Origin: Zizania palustris
Taxonomy: Eukaryota; Streptophyta; Magnoliopsida; Poales; Poaceae
Assembly (NCBI GenBank): GCA_019279435.1
Contig: JAAALK010000289.1
Span: 87,265,023 to 87,329,022, forward strand
Direction: 5' to 3'
DNA length: 64,000 nt
Positions 20,756-32,228 of this stretch are shown piece after piece. Under the pieces are notes generated by a model that was not told where the DNA came from, did not search any database, and worked only from the letters and a program-made list of their open reading frames with translations. Made by a program: the position numbers and the translations under genes. Within the stretch, counting starts at the first letter, position 1; every line of letters starts with the position of its first letter.

Positions 20756-23712
20756 ATGGCGAAGACAAGCCATCAAGCTCCAGTTCCTTCTTCAGCACTG
20801 GCTCGGTAGCAAGTGATGGCAACAGCAGCGGCGGCCATGCCCTTAGACAATCCTCGTCCATATGATCCTCACGACCTCCGCCCGGCATCTACCAAGTATA
20901 CGGAAAAATCGTATAGCTTGGGAGCGTCTTTGTGCTCGAAGAAATTGATCACCGCTACAACTGCCGGGAAGATGGGACCTGGAATCAAGACTCGCAAACC
21001 TGGGAGCGAAGTGATTTTGACACCACGCGCTAGAGAAGTGGTGGTGTTCGAAGCATTATTTGAAGCCGGATTGGGACTCCCAGCCATAGACTTCCTCTCC
21101 GAGGTATTAAGGTTGTTCCATGTCACCTTGCCTCAGCTTTCTCCGAACGCTATTGTTCATCTGGCCATCTTCGAATGGGCGATGCGGGCCGAAGGATGCG
21201 CCGAGAGGGCGGAGATCTTTGCGGTTCTTCATAAAGCTTCGTGCAAGTCGAAGACTTTTACTGGAGCTCGAGGATAGAAGATGGTGATCACCTTTGGGAG
21301 CATCAACTTTTAGCTCCGGGAAGAATTCCAGGACCGGTTTCCAGTGAAGGCCATCAATGATAGACGATATTCGGACTGGATCCTCCGTTGGTTCTACGCC
21401 GAGGTGGGGACGGACTATGCCTTGGCCGGACCCTTTGAGGACATGTTTTATTGGAGGGAGGTGGAGGTCCAAGCCGACCCAAGTCAAATTCAAGTCTGTC
21501 TTAGGTTGCTCCACTTCGTAAGTTGTCGCATGAGTATGCGTGACTTAGCGGAGGAGTTCATCAGACTCCGAATTCCTCCTCTAATGGCTGCTTGGCCAAT
21601 TAACCTTGAGGAAAACCCAGAGGGGGGACTTCGGGAGATCCCTTCAAGCTCCGTAGGTAAACTTTTTGTATGTCCTACAAAGTATTTTACACGCAACATT
21701 GATTTTTATAGAAACGACTTAATTAAAATGACATCTTATCTTTCAGCTCTGCGTCTGACCCTTGATCCTGAACAAATCGTCCGAGCTGCGAAGAAGGTTC
21801 TCAGAGCCCCTACGCTCATTGAAAATGAGCGGAGAGTTGGGTTGGTTGGGAGTTGGGAGCGATTCAACCAAGTGTGGAGTGTGCTCGCAGTTGAGCCCCC
21901 AACTCTCCCAGATTGGTCCGCTTTGGATTAGGCTTTGAAGAAAAGGAAATCCGAAGCAAGGCCTTTAGGATCGGTGAAGACACCTGCCAAAAAGGTGGTC
22001 TGGAAGCTGAAAGCCCTCACTCCTTCATAATCTCCTGTCTCGTCGCCGGAACAATCTGAAGATGAAGATGACGCAGACATGGCGATGGAGGAGCAGTTCG
22101 AGGCCCTTCTTGCTGGGGACGAAGGCTCTCGAATGGGAGCTGGAGTCTCCGCTAGAGATGACGCAGTGGTGGCACCTACTGTTGAAGGTGACCCTGAGCA
22201 GGCGAATACTACAAACACTCCATCTGGCCAGGTGAATGATCCTACCATCGAAGAAGGCAGAGTTGAGACTCTAGATACCCAAGTCTTGTCTCCGGACGAA
22301 GTAATAGATGCAGTAGTGGACGATATATTCGTGGCTATTCCTTCGGTTCGAAGTCTAGAGTCTTAAGAGTACTTTGGACAAATGTTCGAGCCCCCGAGCA
22401 GTCCAGTGCTCGCCCGACAACAAGATGTCAAAGGTAAGCTTCAGTTGGATACATTTTCTTCACTTTTCTATCTACACAATCTAAACAACGTTATTTACCT
22501 TTGATCCTTATAGGATTGGCTCCAATGGAGGTAGCTCTTGCTACAGAGGTTGCGCCGGAGCTTGCTGCGGCTTCGATGTCAACTCCGGCTGCAGAACAAG
22601 TGGCTTCAACCTTGGAGGTAGCTCCGAAGGAGGTGACAGGCCCTGGAAAAGGTAAAGGTAAAGGTTGGCCCCTACCTGCTCCTATTACAGGGTGGACTTT
22701 GTCAGAGTCTACGGACAGAGGCCAATCTACAGAGGCCTCCGAAGGAGCTTCGTTACGCTCCGGTCCTTCTCCTAGCGATGACGATCGGAGTTCCTTGTCA
22801 AGGCTCCCTCTCCTGGCCCCCTTCCTTGAACGGAGGACAGGACTTCGGATTTTGCTAGAGCCTTTGGCTCGAGCTAGTCGCGAAGTTGGGGAGACTGACT
22901 TGGTCTCCATCCTTGGAGAGGTCGAAGGGTCAGAGATTGATGCTGCTCTTGAATGGGCGGCTTACCATGTGCGAAGCACCTGCAAAAATAAGTTTAGTTT
23001 GAACATATGTGCATAATTTACTTACATTGTTCTTCTTTCTTTGCAGCAAGTGGTTCTAGCCCGAGCTGCGCTGTGTCAAATGAGCGAGAATGTAATCGGC
23101 TCAAAGAGAAGGTGACGACCCTTCAAGGGAGTCTTATCGACTCTAAGACCCGAACTTCGAGCTTGGAAGAGATGGTGTCGGCAGAGCGGAGCACTAGAAC
23201 CAATCTAGAGACCGCTAAGGAGGAGCTCGAGGCTAAGCGGGTTGTACTCCGGGCTCAGGTGGAAAAGCTCCGGGAGGAGCAGGTGGCTGCAGGAGCTGAA
23301 CGAGTCCATCTCCAAGAAGAGCAACTAAGTTTGACGGAGGAGGCGAAGAAGTTGCTCGGATAGAAAAATGTCTTGATGATGGAGACAACCAAACTCTCCT
23401 CTTTGATGTGCGAGCTAACTAAGTCAAATAAGGCCTTGGCCATATAAAAAAATGTGCGAGAGTGCAGCTTCCGAGACCATGGAAGCCCTTCGGGGTGTTC
23501 TAGAATACTTCGGCACTTCTTGCGCCTCTTCGTCAACCACCAACGACTCCCTGCTGTGAAAGATGAAGATGATCCAAGCGGCAGCAAAGACAATGAAGAC
23601 TGCGGGTACTCAGTACGGAGAGATCTCCAGCCAAGTAGCCGCTCTCGGAGTGCTTTGTTACTACAAAGACATCGGATTATCCATTTCACCAGAGCTTGGA
23701 GCAGCCCCCGGA
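20756..23712 (+). pseudogene. Antisense ORF gene of element G, copy A (PF04195-like), intron-bearing
   Basis: This spliced gene runs opposite to gag-pol. Exon 1 (20756 to about 21656) encodes a domain resembling the Pfam family 'putative gypsy type transposon' (PF04195): VVVFEALFEAGLGLP, LSPNAIVHLAIFEWAM, then INDRRYSDWILRWFYAEVG and SMRDLAEEFIRLRIPP. Exon 2 is about 21747-22433, exon 3 is 22514-22968 (Ala/Pro/Glu-rich) and exon 4 starts at 23047. Exon 4 encodes a long coiled coil and a conserved tail (RGVLEYFG, AAKTMKTAGTQYGEISSQVA). Stops interrupt the frame at 20807, about 21275, about 21309 and elsewhere. Antisense ORFs between pol and the 3' LTR are known from Tat elements such as Grande. 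Their function is unknown. Confidence 0.7.
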
Positions 23713-26332
23713 GTGGTCTTCAAAGCCTTTTTTGAAGCGGGGCTAGGCCTTCTAGCTCCAAAAGGAGCATTTGAAGAATTTTCCAGCAAAGGTGATCAAT
23801 GACCGGTGGTACTCCGATTGGATACTCCGGTGGTTTTTTGCTGAAGTCGGTGAAGACTCCGGCCTTGCGGGCCCCCTACAAGAGATCTGGTACTGGAGGG
23901 AAGCAGAAGTGTCTCCGGACCCAAGCCTACTTTCAACACGGCTTGGGTTACTATCTTCGGTGGCCAAGCACATGAGCATGCGGGACATGGCCGAAGAGTT
24001 CATTGCCCTCCGGATTCCTCCTCTCGGGGCCGATTGGCCGATTGTATTCCAAAGTGCTTTGGAGGGGGAGCTTTGAAACCTGGGTAAGCCTTCACATCTT
24101 CTGCATTAACATCGATTAGAGAAGAAATAGTATCCTCAATAGATTGTTACCTTTTTTTAGCGGCTCCATTGGCATTAGCTCTGGAGTAGATAGCTAGGGC
24201 TACAGAATGGGTGCTCGGAGCCCCTACTACAGCGGAGAAGCAATAGAGGGTGGAACTGGTTGGGAGCTGGGAACGCTCCAACCGAGTGTGGAGTGCTCTC
24301 GGGATGGAGGCTCCTCCTTTGCCGGACTTCGACTTGACGGGAGCAGTCTCTCGGAAGAGGAAAGCTGTCGTCGGGGCTTCCAAAAAGGTTGCAAAGGCGC
24401 CCGTGATGAAGGCAATGAAGAAAACCAACCTCCCTTCGCCTCCATCGTCTCCGGCTTCGCTCGATATTCGGAGCTCCTCTTCGGAGGAGTCTGAAGAAGA
24501 AGATTCAGATGTTTTCATGGGAAAAGAACTTGAAGATTATCTGCTACATGGCGACGAAGATGAGTCTCGAGTCATGACCGAGGACCCTCCTCGGCAAACT
24601 GCAGAAGAGGTGGTGGCGACCCACCCCGAATCTGCCAGAGTTGAGCCAGAGCCGGAGCTAGAAAACCCTAGCTCACCTGTGATCGGAGTAGTAGCAATGG
24701 AGGCCAGGGCTTCGACGTCTGCTACTCCAGCACAAATTTCGGGGAAGGAACTCGAAGAGTACCTCTAGATGTATGAGTTCCTGAGGGACCCCAACTTCCT
24801 TCCTTAGAATCAAGACGGAGGTAAGTCTCCGAACTTTTTCCTTAAAATTCCTGAAATGACTTACCTGCATCAATAATATTTCAATGAATAACTAATCAAT
24901 ACCTTGCATTTTGTAGATGCGTCGAGGAGCAGCATGGCTCCAACCAATGATGGAGCATCAGCTCCTCTCGGAGATGAGGCTCCGGTCGAGGTGATAGCTC
25001 CGACGACTGGAGTTGCTTCGGGTGAGGTGGTTCTGCCTAAAGGAGCGACTCTCGAAGGAGGATCTACTCCGACTGAAGTACCAGCTCCAACTTTTGTACC
25101 AGGGAGAGGTAAGGGCAAGACTTGTCTTGGGCCTCTCCCTTCTTTAACAATAACACCTTCGTCAAATGATCCTTCGGTAGGCGCTTCGAAAGAAGATCCT
25201 GCTGAAGACGATCACGAGCCCTGTCCTGGCTCCCGCTACTGGCTCCGTTCTTGGAGCAGTGGACAGGACTCCGGGCTCTTTTGGAACCTTTGGCTGACAA
25301 GAGCTAAGAGGTTGGGAGCTCCAAGATGGTCTCTGTTCTGAGCGAGGCCAATGGACCGGAGCTCAACTTGGCCCTCGAAAGGGCTATCCTCCAGGTATGC
25401 AACAAATAACAAACATATTTATTTAATGGAAATTACATCGTACTAACTTTGCTTTTTTGCAGGAATTCATCCTCGCTAGAGCGGCAACGACTTCCAATGA
25501 GCTTGAAACCAATCAGCTCAAACGGAAGGTTACAATGCTTCAAAATATCCTCAAGGGCTCCAAAGATAAAATTCTGCAGATGGAGGAAGAGCTCCTTGAG
25601 GAGCAGAGGGCTAAGGCCATAATAGAGGAAGCACTCCGGGAAGAGCAGCAGACCTACGCTAAACTCGCTTCTTTGATAGAAGAAATTCAAGCGGAGCGCA
25701 CGGTGCTAAGGGCCGAGATCGAGAGGCATCGGGCAGCAGAGGTAGTTTCCGGCACTAAACGCGTAGAGCTTCAATCTTCACTCAAGCAAGCGCTGGTCCA
25801 GAAAAATTACCTGTTGTCGAAGACAACTGAGATCTCCTCCGTTGCCTCCGAGTTGACGAAGGATGAGGCGAGGCACAACGTGGCAGCTGATCAGACTCTG
25901 GATACCCTCAGGGGTGTTCTAGAATATTTTGGCACGGTGTGCCCATCTTTTTTAGCTGCGGCGGATGAACCTCTTGATCGGAAGCTTAAGATGATCTAGG
26001 CGGCGGCCAAGATGATGAAGGGCTCTGGGACCCGCTACGGAGAGATATCTGGGCAAGTAGCTAGAATCGGAGTCCTTCGACACCTCGAAGCCATTGGGAT
26101 CTCTATTGCTCCGGTGAAAGGTTCGACGCCGGGAAGCTTCACCGACGAAGGCTTGTTGCGACCATCATTAGACGTGGCTTTGGCTTGGGAAGCCTTCTGG
26201 GCAACCTGGAAAGCGGACAACGAATCTGCAGCCAAGGATTTGATCGACGAAGCCCGTCGGCAGAGGCTAGCTCAGACGAAGCCTTCGACTCCAACTCCAC
26301 CACCTACTTCGCCTACTGACCCAAAGGTCTAG
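23713..26332 (+). pseudogene. Antisense ORF gene of element G, tandem copy B
   Basis: It repeats copy A from within the PF04195-like domain: VVFKAFFEAGLGL, then after a deletion of about 95 residues INDRWYSDWILRWFFAEVGE and SMRDMAEEFIALRIPP. Introns 24084-24160, 24821-24916 and 25395-25462 have GT...AG ends and occupy the same places as the three in copy A. The last exon (25463-26332) encodes a coiled coil of about 130 residues, RGVLEYFGTVCPSF, RYGEISGQVARIGVL, and a C-terminal SLDVALAWEAFWATWKADN segment ending in a Pro/Thr-rich tail. A TAG near 25997 replaces the glutamine codon CAA of copy A. The junction with copy A at about 23713 joins the tail of A to the domain start of B, as expected from an unequal duplication. 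Confidence 0.7.
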
Positions 26333-26440
26333 CTTCTAGGGCGCTTAATTATGTACAAGAGATCTTGTAATGCTTTTTTATTTTAATGAATGAAAAGTTT
26401 ATAAATGAAAAGTCTCCGCTTGAAAGTTTGTTTTTAGGTT

Positions 26441-26869
26441 TTGCTACATACTTCGGATCCTAATCTCGAAGTATTGGAGCTTAATGAAGGGCTTCGCCAA
26501 CAATGGGCTATCCTTGAAAGCTTGAGGCCTTACAAGCGCTCGCGATTTTATGTTCCTCGAGGGGAGCAAGGGGAAATAGCACCCGATGTTTTTAGCGAAG
26601 TTCTTTCTTATGTTAAAGAAGAAGATAAGGTAGTAGTATCTTCGTCTTCAAAGTATGTAGATTGGTCTGACTCGGAGTACCAAGTCGAAGACCCAATGGA
26701 GGCTAGCTCTGAAAAACTTCTATCCTGGGCTGAACTTCAAGAAGAACAGAAAAAACTGCAAGCTTCGAAGAAGAAAAGCACTCGGACCAAAAGAAAAGTT
26801 TTGAGAACTCTAGGATCCGAAGACAGGGGTCTCCGCTTTTATTTAGGTTTAGATAATAATTTTTCCTAA
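26441..26869 (+). CDS. Hypothetical 142-aa ORF in the 3' region of element G
   Basis: Open frame of 142 residues, acidic in the middle and lysine-rich near the end (KKKSTRTKRKVLR), beginning MLHTSDPNLEVLELNEGLRQ. It starts just after TTTTTAGGTTTTGC, which could be a splice acceptor, so it may be an exon of the antisense gene. It follows a possible poly(A) region of that gene at about 26345-26400. No domain was recognised. Composition (CTTCG/CGAAG-rich) resembles the surrounding element. Confidence 0.35.
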   Translation: MLHTSDPNLEVLELNEGLRQQWAILESLRPYKRSRFYVPRGEQGEIAPDVFSEVLSYVKEEDKVVVSSSSKYVDWSDSEYQVEDPMEASSEKLLSWAELQEEQKKLQASKKKSTRTKRKVLRTLGSEDRGLRFYLGLDNNFS

Positions 26870-27220
26870 TTACAATGACTGTTACATGATTATCCAATTA
26901 ATACAAATTATTTGAGAAGCATCATTGTACCTTACTCCCCTGCCCCTCCTTTTGGGTGGGGGACCATATGCGATGCAATTAGGTCCGTCGAACACAATGT
27001 TTGGTATAAGAAACTGGTGCTTCACAATAGTACTTGGTAATCATGAATTTAACTTTTTCGTAGAGTTCTTCGAAATGTACGTTCATATTGTGATGTTTAT
27101 GATTTTTGGAACTGAGTTTATACTTATAAACTCCGATATTGGTCACTTAGGACTTATTAAGTGTTTCATTTGGTCGGAGCCTTGAAACCTTATTGCTTGG
27201 TCGCATACGACTCTTTTACA
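26870..27220. other. Non-coding part of element G 3' region
   Basis: AT-rich sequence with no supported gene, leading into the tandem array at 27221. Confidence 0.5.
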
Positions 27221-27694
27221 GATGCTTCAAACCCGGAGGATCGGAAATCTGTTCTTGTAAAGTCCTTCGACTCTTCTACGGATGCTATCAAACCGAAGCC
27301 TGGAATCAGTAGGCTTTGGCCACCTTCGGCTCTTTTATAGATGCTTCGAACCTGGAGGATCAGAAATCTGTTCTTTTAATGTCCTTAGACTCTTCTACGG
27401 ATGCTATCAAGCCGAAGCCTGGAATCCGTAGGCTTTGGCCACCTTTGGCTCTTTTACAGATGCTTCGAACCCGGATGATCGGAAATATGTTTTTTATAGT
27501 CCTTAAACTCTTCTACGGATGCTATCAAACCAAAGCCTGGAATCTGTAGGCTTTGTCCACCTTCGTCTCTTTTATAGATGCTTCGAATCTAGAGGATCGA
27601 AAATCTATTTTTTATAGTCCTTAGACTCTTCTACGGATGCTATCAAGCCGAAGCCTAGAATCCATAGGCTTTGGCCACCTTCGGCTCTTTTACA
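27221..27694. repeat. Tandem repeat array, four units of about 118 bp
   Basis: GATGCTTCGAACCCGGAGGA-type unit starts fall at about 27221, 27340, 27459 and 27577, and the next would be at about 27694, giving periods of 117-119 bp. Each unit contains CTCTTCTACGGATGCTATCA, CCGAAGCCTGGAATC and GTAGGCTTTGGCCACCTTCG. Adjacent units are roughly 85-95 percent alike by eye. Tat/Ogre elements are known to carry such arrays between pol and the 3' LTR, and these can seed satellites. Confidence 0.85.
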
Positions 27695-27853
27695 GAATCC
27701 TTGAACCGATGGTTCAAAGGCCGTTTGCTGAGTTCTGATGAAAGATTCTTACCTCCGCAAGTATCTCCATTCCTCTGATGCGTCCACCAAGGATAAGGAA
27801 TATTTGAAGAGTAAGCATAATTCGAACCTCTATCTTTATTTATTTTAGAAAGG

Positions 27854-30800
27854 TGTGGGATCGGAATGGCAACTAGAGGGGGGGTGAATAGGCGCCTCGA
27901 CAATTTCTCGCGAATATGATGGCCTGTTCAAAACACCCCAACGCACCTCTACAAAATTCAAATTTCAAGTCTGAATCAAACAATGCAAATCAGATCAAAA
28001 ACGTTTTTCAAAATTCAGTTCAGATCAAATCGGAGTTTGAACGGTCGATCTGTATTGTCGGTGTTTGGAACTCCGAACTACAGCTGCTAATTCGACAAAT
28101 GAACAGTCAACAGGAAGGTATCGATCATTGAAACTCCAACATGTTTCAGAAAATCAGGAAAATACTCAGAGATTTAGATTCTAGTCATCAATTTCATCCT
28201 GAACCAAAACTTGATCAAAACAGATCTGAAATAAACCTGAAACTAGACCCCAACAAATCAGTTTACTCTGATGATCAATATTGTCCAGAGCACACTTTTA
28301 CACCTCTTGACAGATTTGCAATGGACTCAACAAATAGCTCAACAAAGAGGAATCAGAAACAAATTCAGATTCAATTTTCAGAAGAAATACAATTCTGAAT
28401 CAACAATTCTCAAACTAGACTGAACCACTTTTTTTTTGCTTTGCAATAGGTTCTGAGTAAATTTCTGGAACTGAAACTTGAAACTGAAACTAAATTCAGA
28501 ACTTGAGACAGAAACTGAAATTTGAAACTATAACTGAATTCAGAACTTCTATAGAATTTTTCAGTTGAAATCAGAACTCAAACTAACTCAATCCTAAAAA
28601 CAGATTCCTGATTCAGATATCAGTCTATATCTATTTGAATAACAAGTCAATCAGAGTCAGAGTTCAAATCTGAAACTGTACAATGCTATCAAGTAAATTC
28701 TGAACTGAAATTTGAATGTGAATACCAGGAAATGATGCTGTTCAGAACAGTAAATAACTCAATACAGGATACAGAAATCAGTTCAGATTCTATACTTTAA
28801 TTTCAAATCAGTTCAGAACAGAGTTTAGGTCTGTATTCAGCTAATTCAAACATATAACAAATTCAAAACAGCTAAGAAGCAATATCAACAATATTTTCAG
28901 ATTTGTCTACTCAAATCAGTACTGTAGACTCAACTAGAATTCTGAAACAGAGATGTATTTTCAGAACTTCTACAGATTTCAGTTTATAACCAGAACTGAT
29001 TTGAATGCACCACAATCAGAAGGGAAACCAATCTGTAAACTGACTCTTGACAAAATAATTCTGAAAAGAAACAGTAAATTCAGACTTACTCTAGAACTGA
29101 ACCAAACTAGAGAATTCAAACACAAGACTGCACTAAAACAATTTGGTTCAGACTGAAACAATTTACTGAAAACAGTCCACTTCAAACCAGAAATTCAGAA
29201 ATCAGATTTAACAACTAGATTAGATGTAATGGCACAAATTTGATGAAAAATAGTACTGAAACTTCAACTACTCTCTCTGAACAAAACTATCAGCATCAAT
29301 TTGATCAGATCACTGTTTCATTCAATCTCACATTTGAGACACTTCAACAAAAGTCCCTGAACTTTCCAGGTTCCTAAACAGTACCTCAGAACAAACTCTC
29401 AATTCACAACTGAATGAAGCAACAACACTGAATACTATTTTCTGAATCTGGTCATTCAACATTTGCTAACCTTCAAGAACTTATTTAAAAACAAACTACT
29501 ACATAGAATGTTTCAGAGAACTAAAATTCAGAAATGAGCACACTGGTTACAGAATTTATGAAACCAGTTTTCTGAAAATCAGTAACTAAACATGTTTAGG
29601 TTCATATATCAAACTTTAAAGAAATTCAGTACCAGAATCTGTACTGCTGCAAAATCAGAAATGACTTCAAATCTGTGAAGTTACTATTATGAATTTTCAA
29701 GCAAATGCACATAAACATCCTCTCTAATGTATTTTGTGATCAAAAACATGAACCCCAACATTCAGCATATTCACAAGGATGAACCAAACATTTTTTCAAA
29801 CACTTAAAAGGGTGTTCAGTTCTAAACAGAAATAACAACAGATCTGCTGAAAATCAGAATTGAGGTGCCACTTTTGATCAGCAAAAGAACCAAGAAAGAA
29901 TCACAAAAACTAGTTGCAACTTTCGAAAATGGAACATTCAAATCATACACAACAAAAGTTGTATAAACTTCAACACCAAGTACTGCACTCAAATCACCAG
30001 AGAATAGCTCCCAAAAACGATTTCAGCCTGAAAAATTTCCTGCGCTGGGAACTAACCTGGATGGCGCTACACTGTAGAAATTGCCAGATTGTGAATAGTG
30101 CTTCGAAATTGATTAATCCAGCAGAATAAACAACACTAATTTGGTAGAATGATTATGTGGTCAGCAAAAAGAACAGACAAAAAATTCCCACCTGCCCATG
30201 TATATGGTCCCCTATTTATAGGCCAACATGGGGAGTATTTTCTAAAAAGAACCCTCTAGAATTAAAATATTACACAAAAGTCCTATTCCTTGTAATATAT
30301 TTTCAGAATTAGGAAATTCTGAAAAATATACCTAAGGAGTACACTAACTTTAGTCTCACAACTTTTTATTACACATTGACTCAAAGTAAAAAGACTCCAA
30401 ACTATTAAAATCAACAAAACTAGATTTGTGACGGTTTTCAGCAAAAACCAACAAACCCTCTCAACCCTTCGACTCGCGACACCGCTTTGCAACTCCGAGC
30501 GTCATCAAGCCACTTCTGCTCTCGATCCCCTCGAGCCGCCTGAATGCTTGCCCTAGCCTCCCTCTCGTAGACCCGGTCGTCACGTCATCGCTTTTATCCG
30601 TCCGTCCAAGTCTTTCCCGGTCTCTTCGTGCACTCTTGAGATCTTCTCCAACTACGCCCAGCCTCCCTGATCCTTCGGCATCGAGCTCCCCGCTTGACCC
30701 TCGATCACTCGCCGTCGACAGTCGGTCAGCATCTCCACCCTGCACATCCAAGACAAGCCAAAACAAAAACACGACGCACCGCCGAAATCTCATCACACAC

Positions 30801-30917
30801 TCCTCAAATCTACATAGAACCCCTCGATGCACTCCAACCAACACTTCGATCGATCTCTCAAATGCTCATCCTTGTCAATCACTCATCATCCAGACCGAAA
30901 CCACCCTTTGTTTCACA
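27854..30917 (-). repeat. Solo LTR (3064 bp) inside element G, TSD AAAGG
   Basis: It runs from TGTGGGATCGGAATGGC to TTTGTTTCACA, bracketed by AAAGG at 27849-27853 and 30918-30922. Its ends match solo LTR Q (6990-8834). A TATA-like CCTATAAATAGG reads on the - strand near 30217, so transcription would be leftward. The middle (about 27950-30150) is AT-rich and saturated with CTGAA/TTCAG words. No internal region is present. A partial second copy begins at 49633 after the gap. Confidence 0.8.
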
Positions 30918-30949
30918 AAAGGTACTTTATAATTGATTACAAGGAGCCC

Positions 30950-32207
30950 CTAAGCGTAATAACGTTTAAGGTGCTCCGCATGCCATGCATGCTTTAACTC
31001 TTCCCCTTCTAAATTGGATAATTTAAAAGATCCGGGGCGCCCTGAGTGTAGGATAATATATGGTCCTTCCCATTTGTTTCCTAACTTCCCCAGAGAAATT
31101 ACACTTCGTAGTACCAAATGACCTAGTCTAAGTTCATTAACTTTTACCTTCGGGTCATACCATGCCTTCGTTTGGTCTTGGTACTTCGTCAGATTGGCGA
31201 CAGCTCGAAGCCTTGTTTCTTCCGACAAGTCAAGCGAAATGTTCCTTTCATCATTATCTTCAGGCTCCGTTACACGAAGGGATCCACCTCTTAGCTCCGT
31301 GGGAGACATGGCCTCGTCTCCGAATAACAATCTGAATGGGGTGAATCATGTGGACCAAGCTTGAGTGGTCTGAATGGACCATAAAATCTTAGGAAGCTCT
31401 TCAGTCCACAGCCACTTTGCCAGCCCAACAATCTTTTGATTTAAACCAGATAGAATATTTCCATTTGCCAGCTCGATGGCTCCATTGGATTGGGGTGACG
31501 AACAACTACAAAGCACAACTTAATGCCCAAACATTCGCAAAATTCTTTAAAGGGTTTGGCTTCGAATTGGGTGCCATTGTCGACTGTCAACTCCCGAGGC
31601 ACTCCGAACCTGCAAATAATATTCTACCAAAAGAATTTCTGTACATTTTCTATGTGATAGCAGTTAAGGGTTCAACTTCGACCCATTTAGAAAAGTATTT
31701 AATTGCTACCACCACGAACTTCAAGCTGCCTTTTGCCATTGGATAAGGGCCGATGAGATCCATTCCCCAACGTGCCATTGGCCATACCAGAGCAATAACT
31801 TGAAGAGGTGTCAGTGGACGATGGCTTCGCCTATCCATCCACTGGCATCCTTGGCAGGTTCGAACCAATGTTTCTGCATCTCTTACAATTGTTGGCCAAT
31901 AAATCCCCTGGCGAAGTGTTTTTCCTACTAGAGCACGAGGAGCTAAGTGGCTGCCACACAGGCCTTCGTGAATTTCCCAAAGTATATCTTGGCCTTTAGG
32001 TTGTGAGATGCATCAGAGTAGAGGAGAACAGACTCCGGCTTTATAAAGTACTCCGTTGACAAGCTCATAATTTCGGACCCTTCCTTGGAGCCTTTGTAAA
32101 TCTGGACCTTCTAACGAAGTTGTATTGTTTTGCAAAATATCCAAAATTGGACTCCGCCAATCAGTGACTGGAATGCCAAGGATTTCTGCGGAGGGCAGTT
32201 GATGCAC
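30950..32207 (-). pseudogene. Element G integrase
   Basis: Read leftward from 32207. An N-terminal linker comes first (HQLPSAEILGIP), then the zinc-binding region with H-GLCGSHLAPRALVGKTLRQ and CQGCQ. The catalytic core follows (WPMARWGMDLIGPYPM, VVAIKYFSKWVEVEPL). After frameshifts, the C-terminal part is intact at 31330-30950 (ANLTKYQDQTKAWYD, LGKLGNKWEGPYII, LKHAWHAEHLKRYY, stop). This is a Gypsy integrase of the Tat type, without a chromodomain. At least three frame changes or stops interrupt it. Confidence 0.85.
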
Positions 32208-32228
32208 CGAAGGTTTAACAAGTTCTTC

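Noticed and set aside
20869..21514. - strand frames opposite the antisense gene
   Set aside because: They are shadows of the PF04195-like coding sequence, whose + strand translation has the recognisable motifs.
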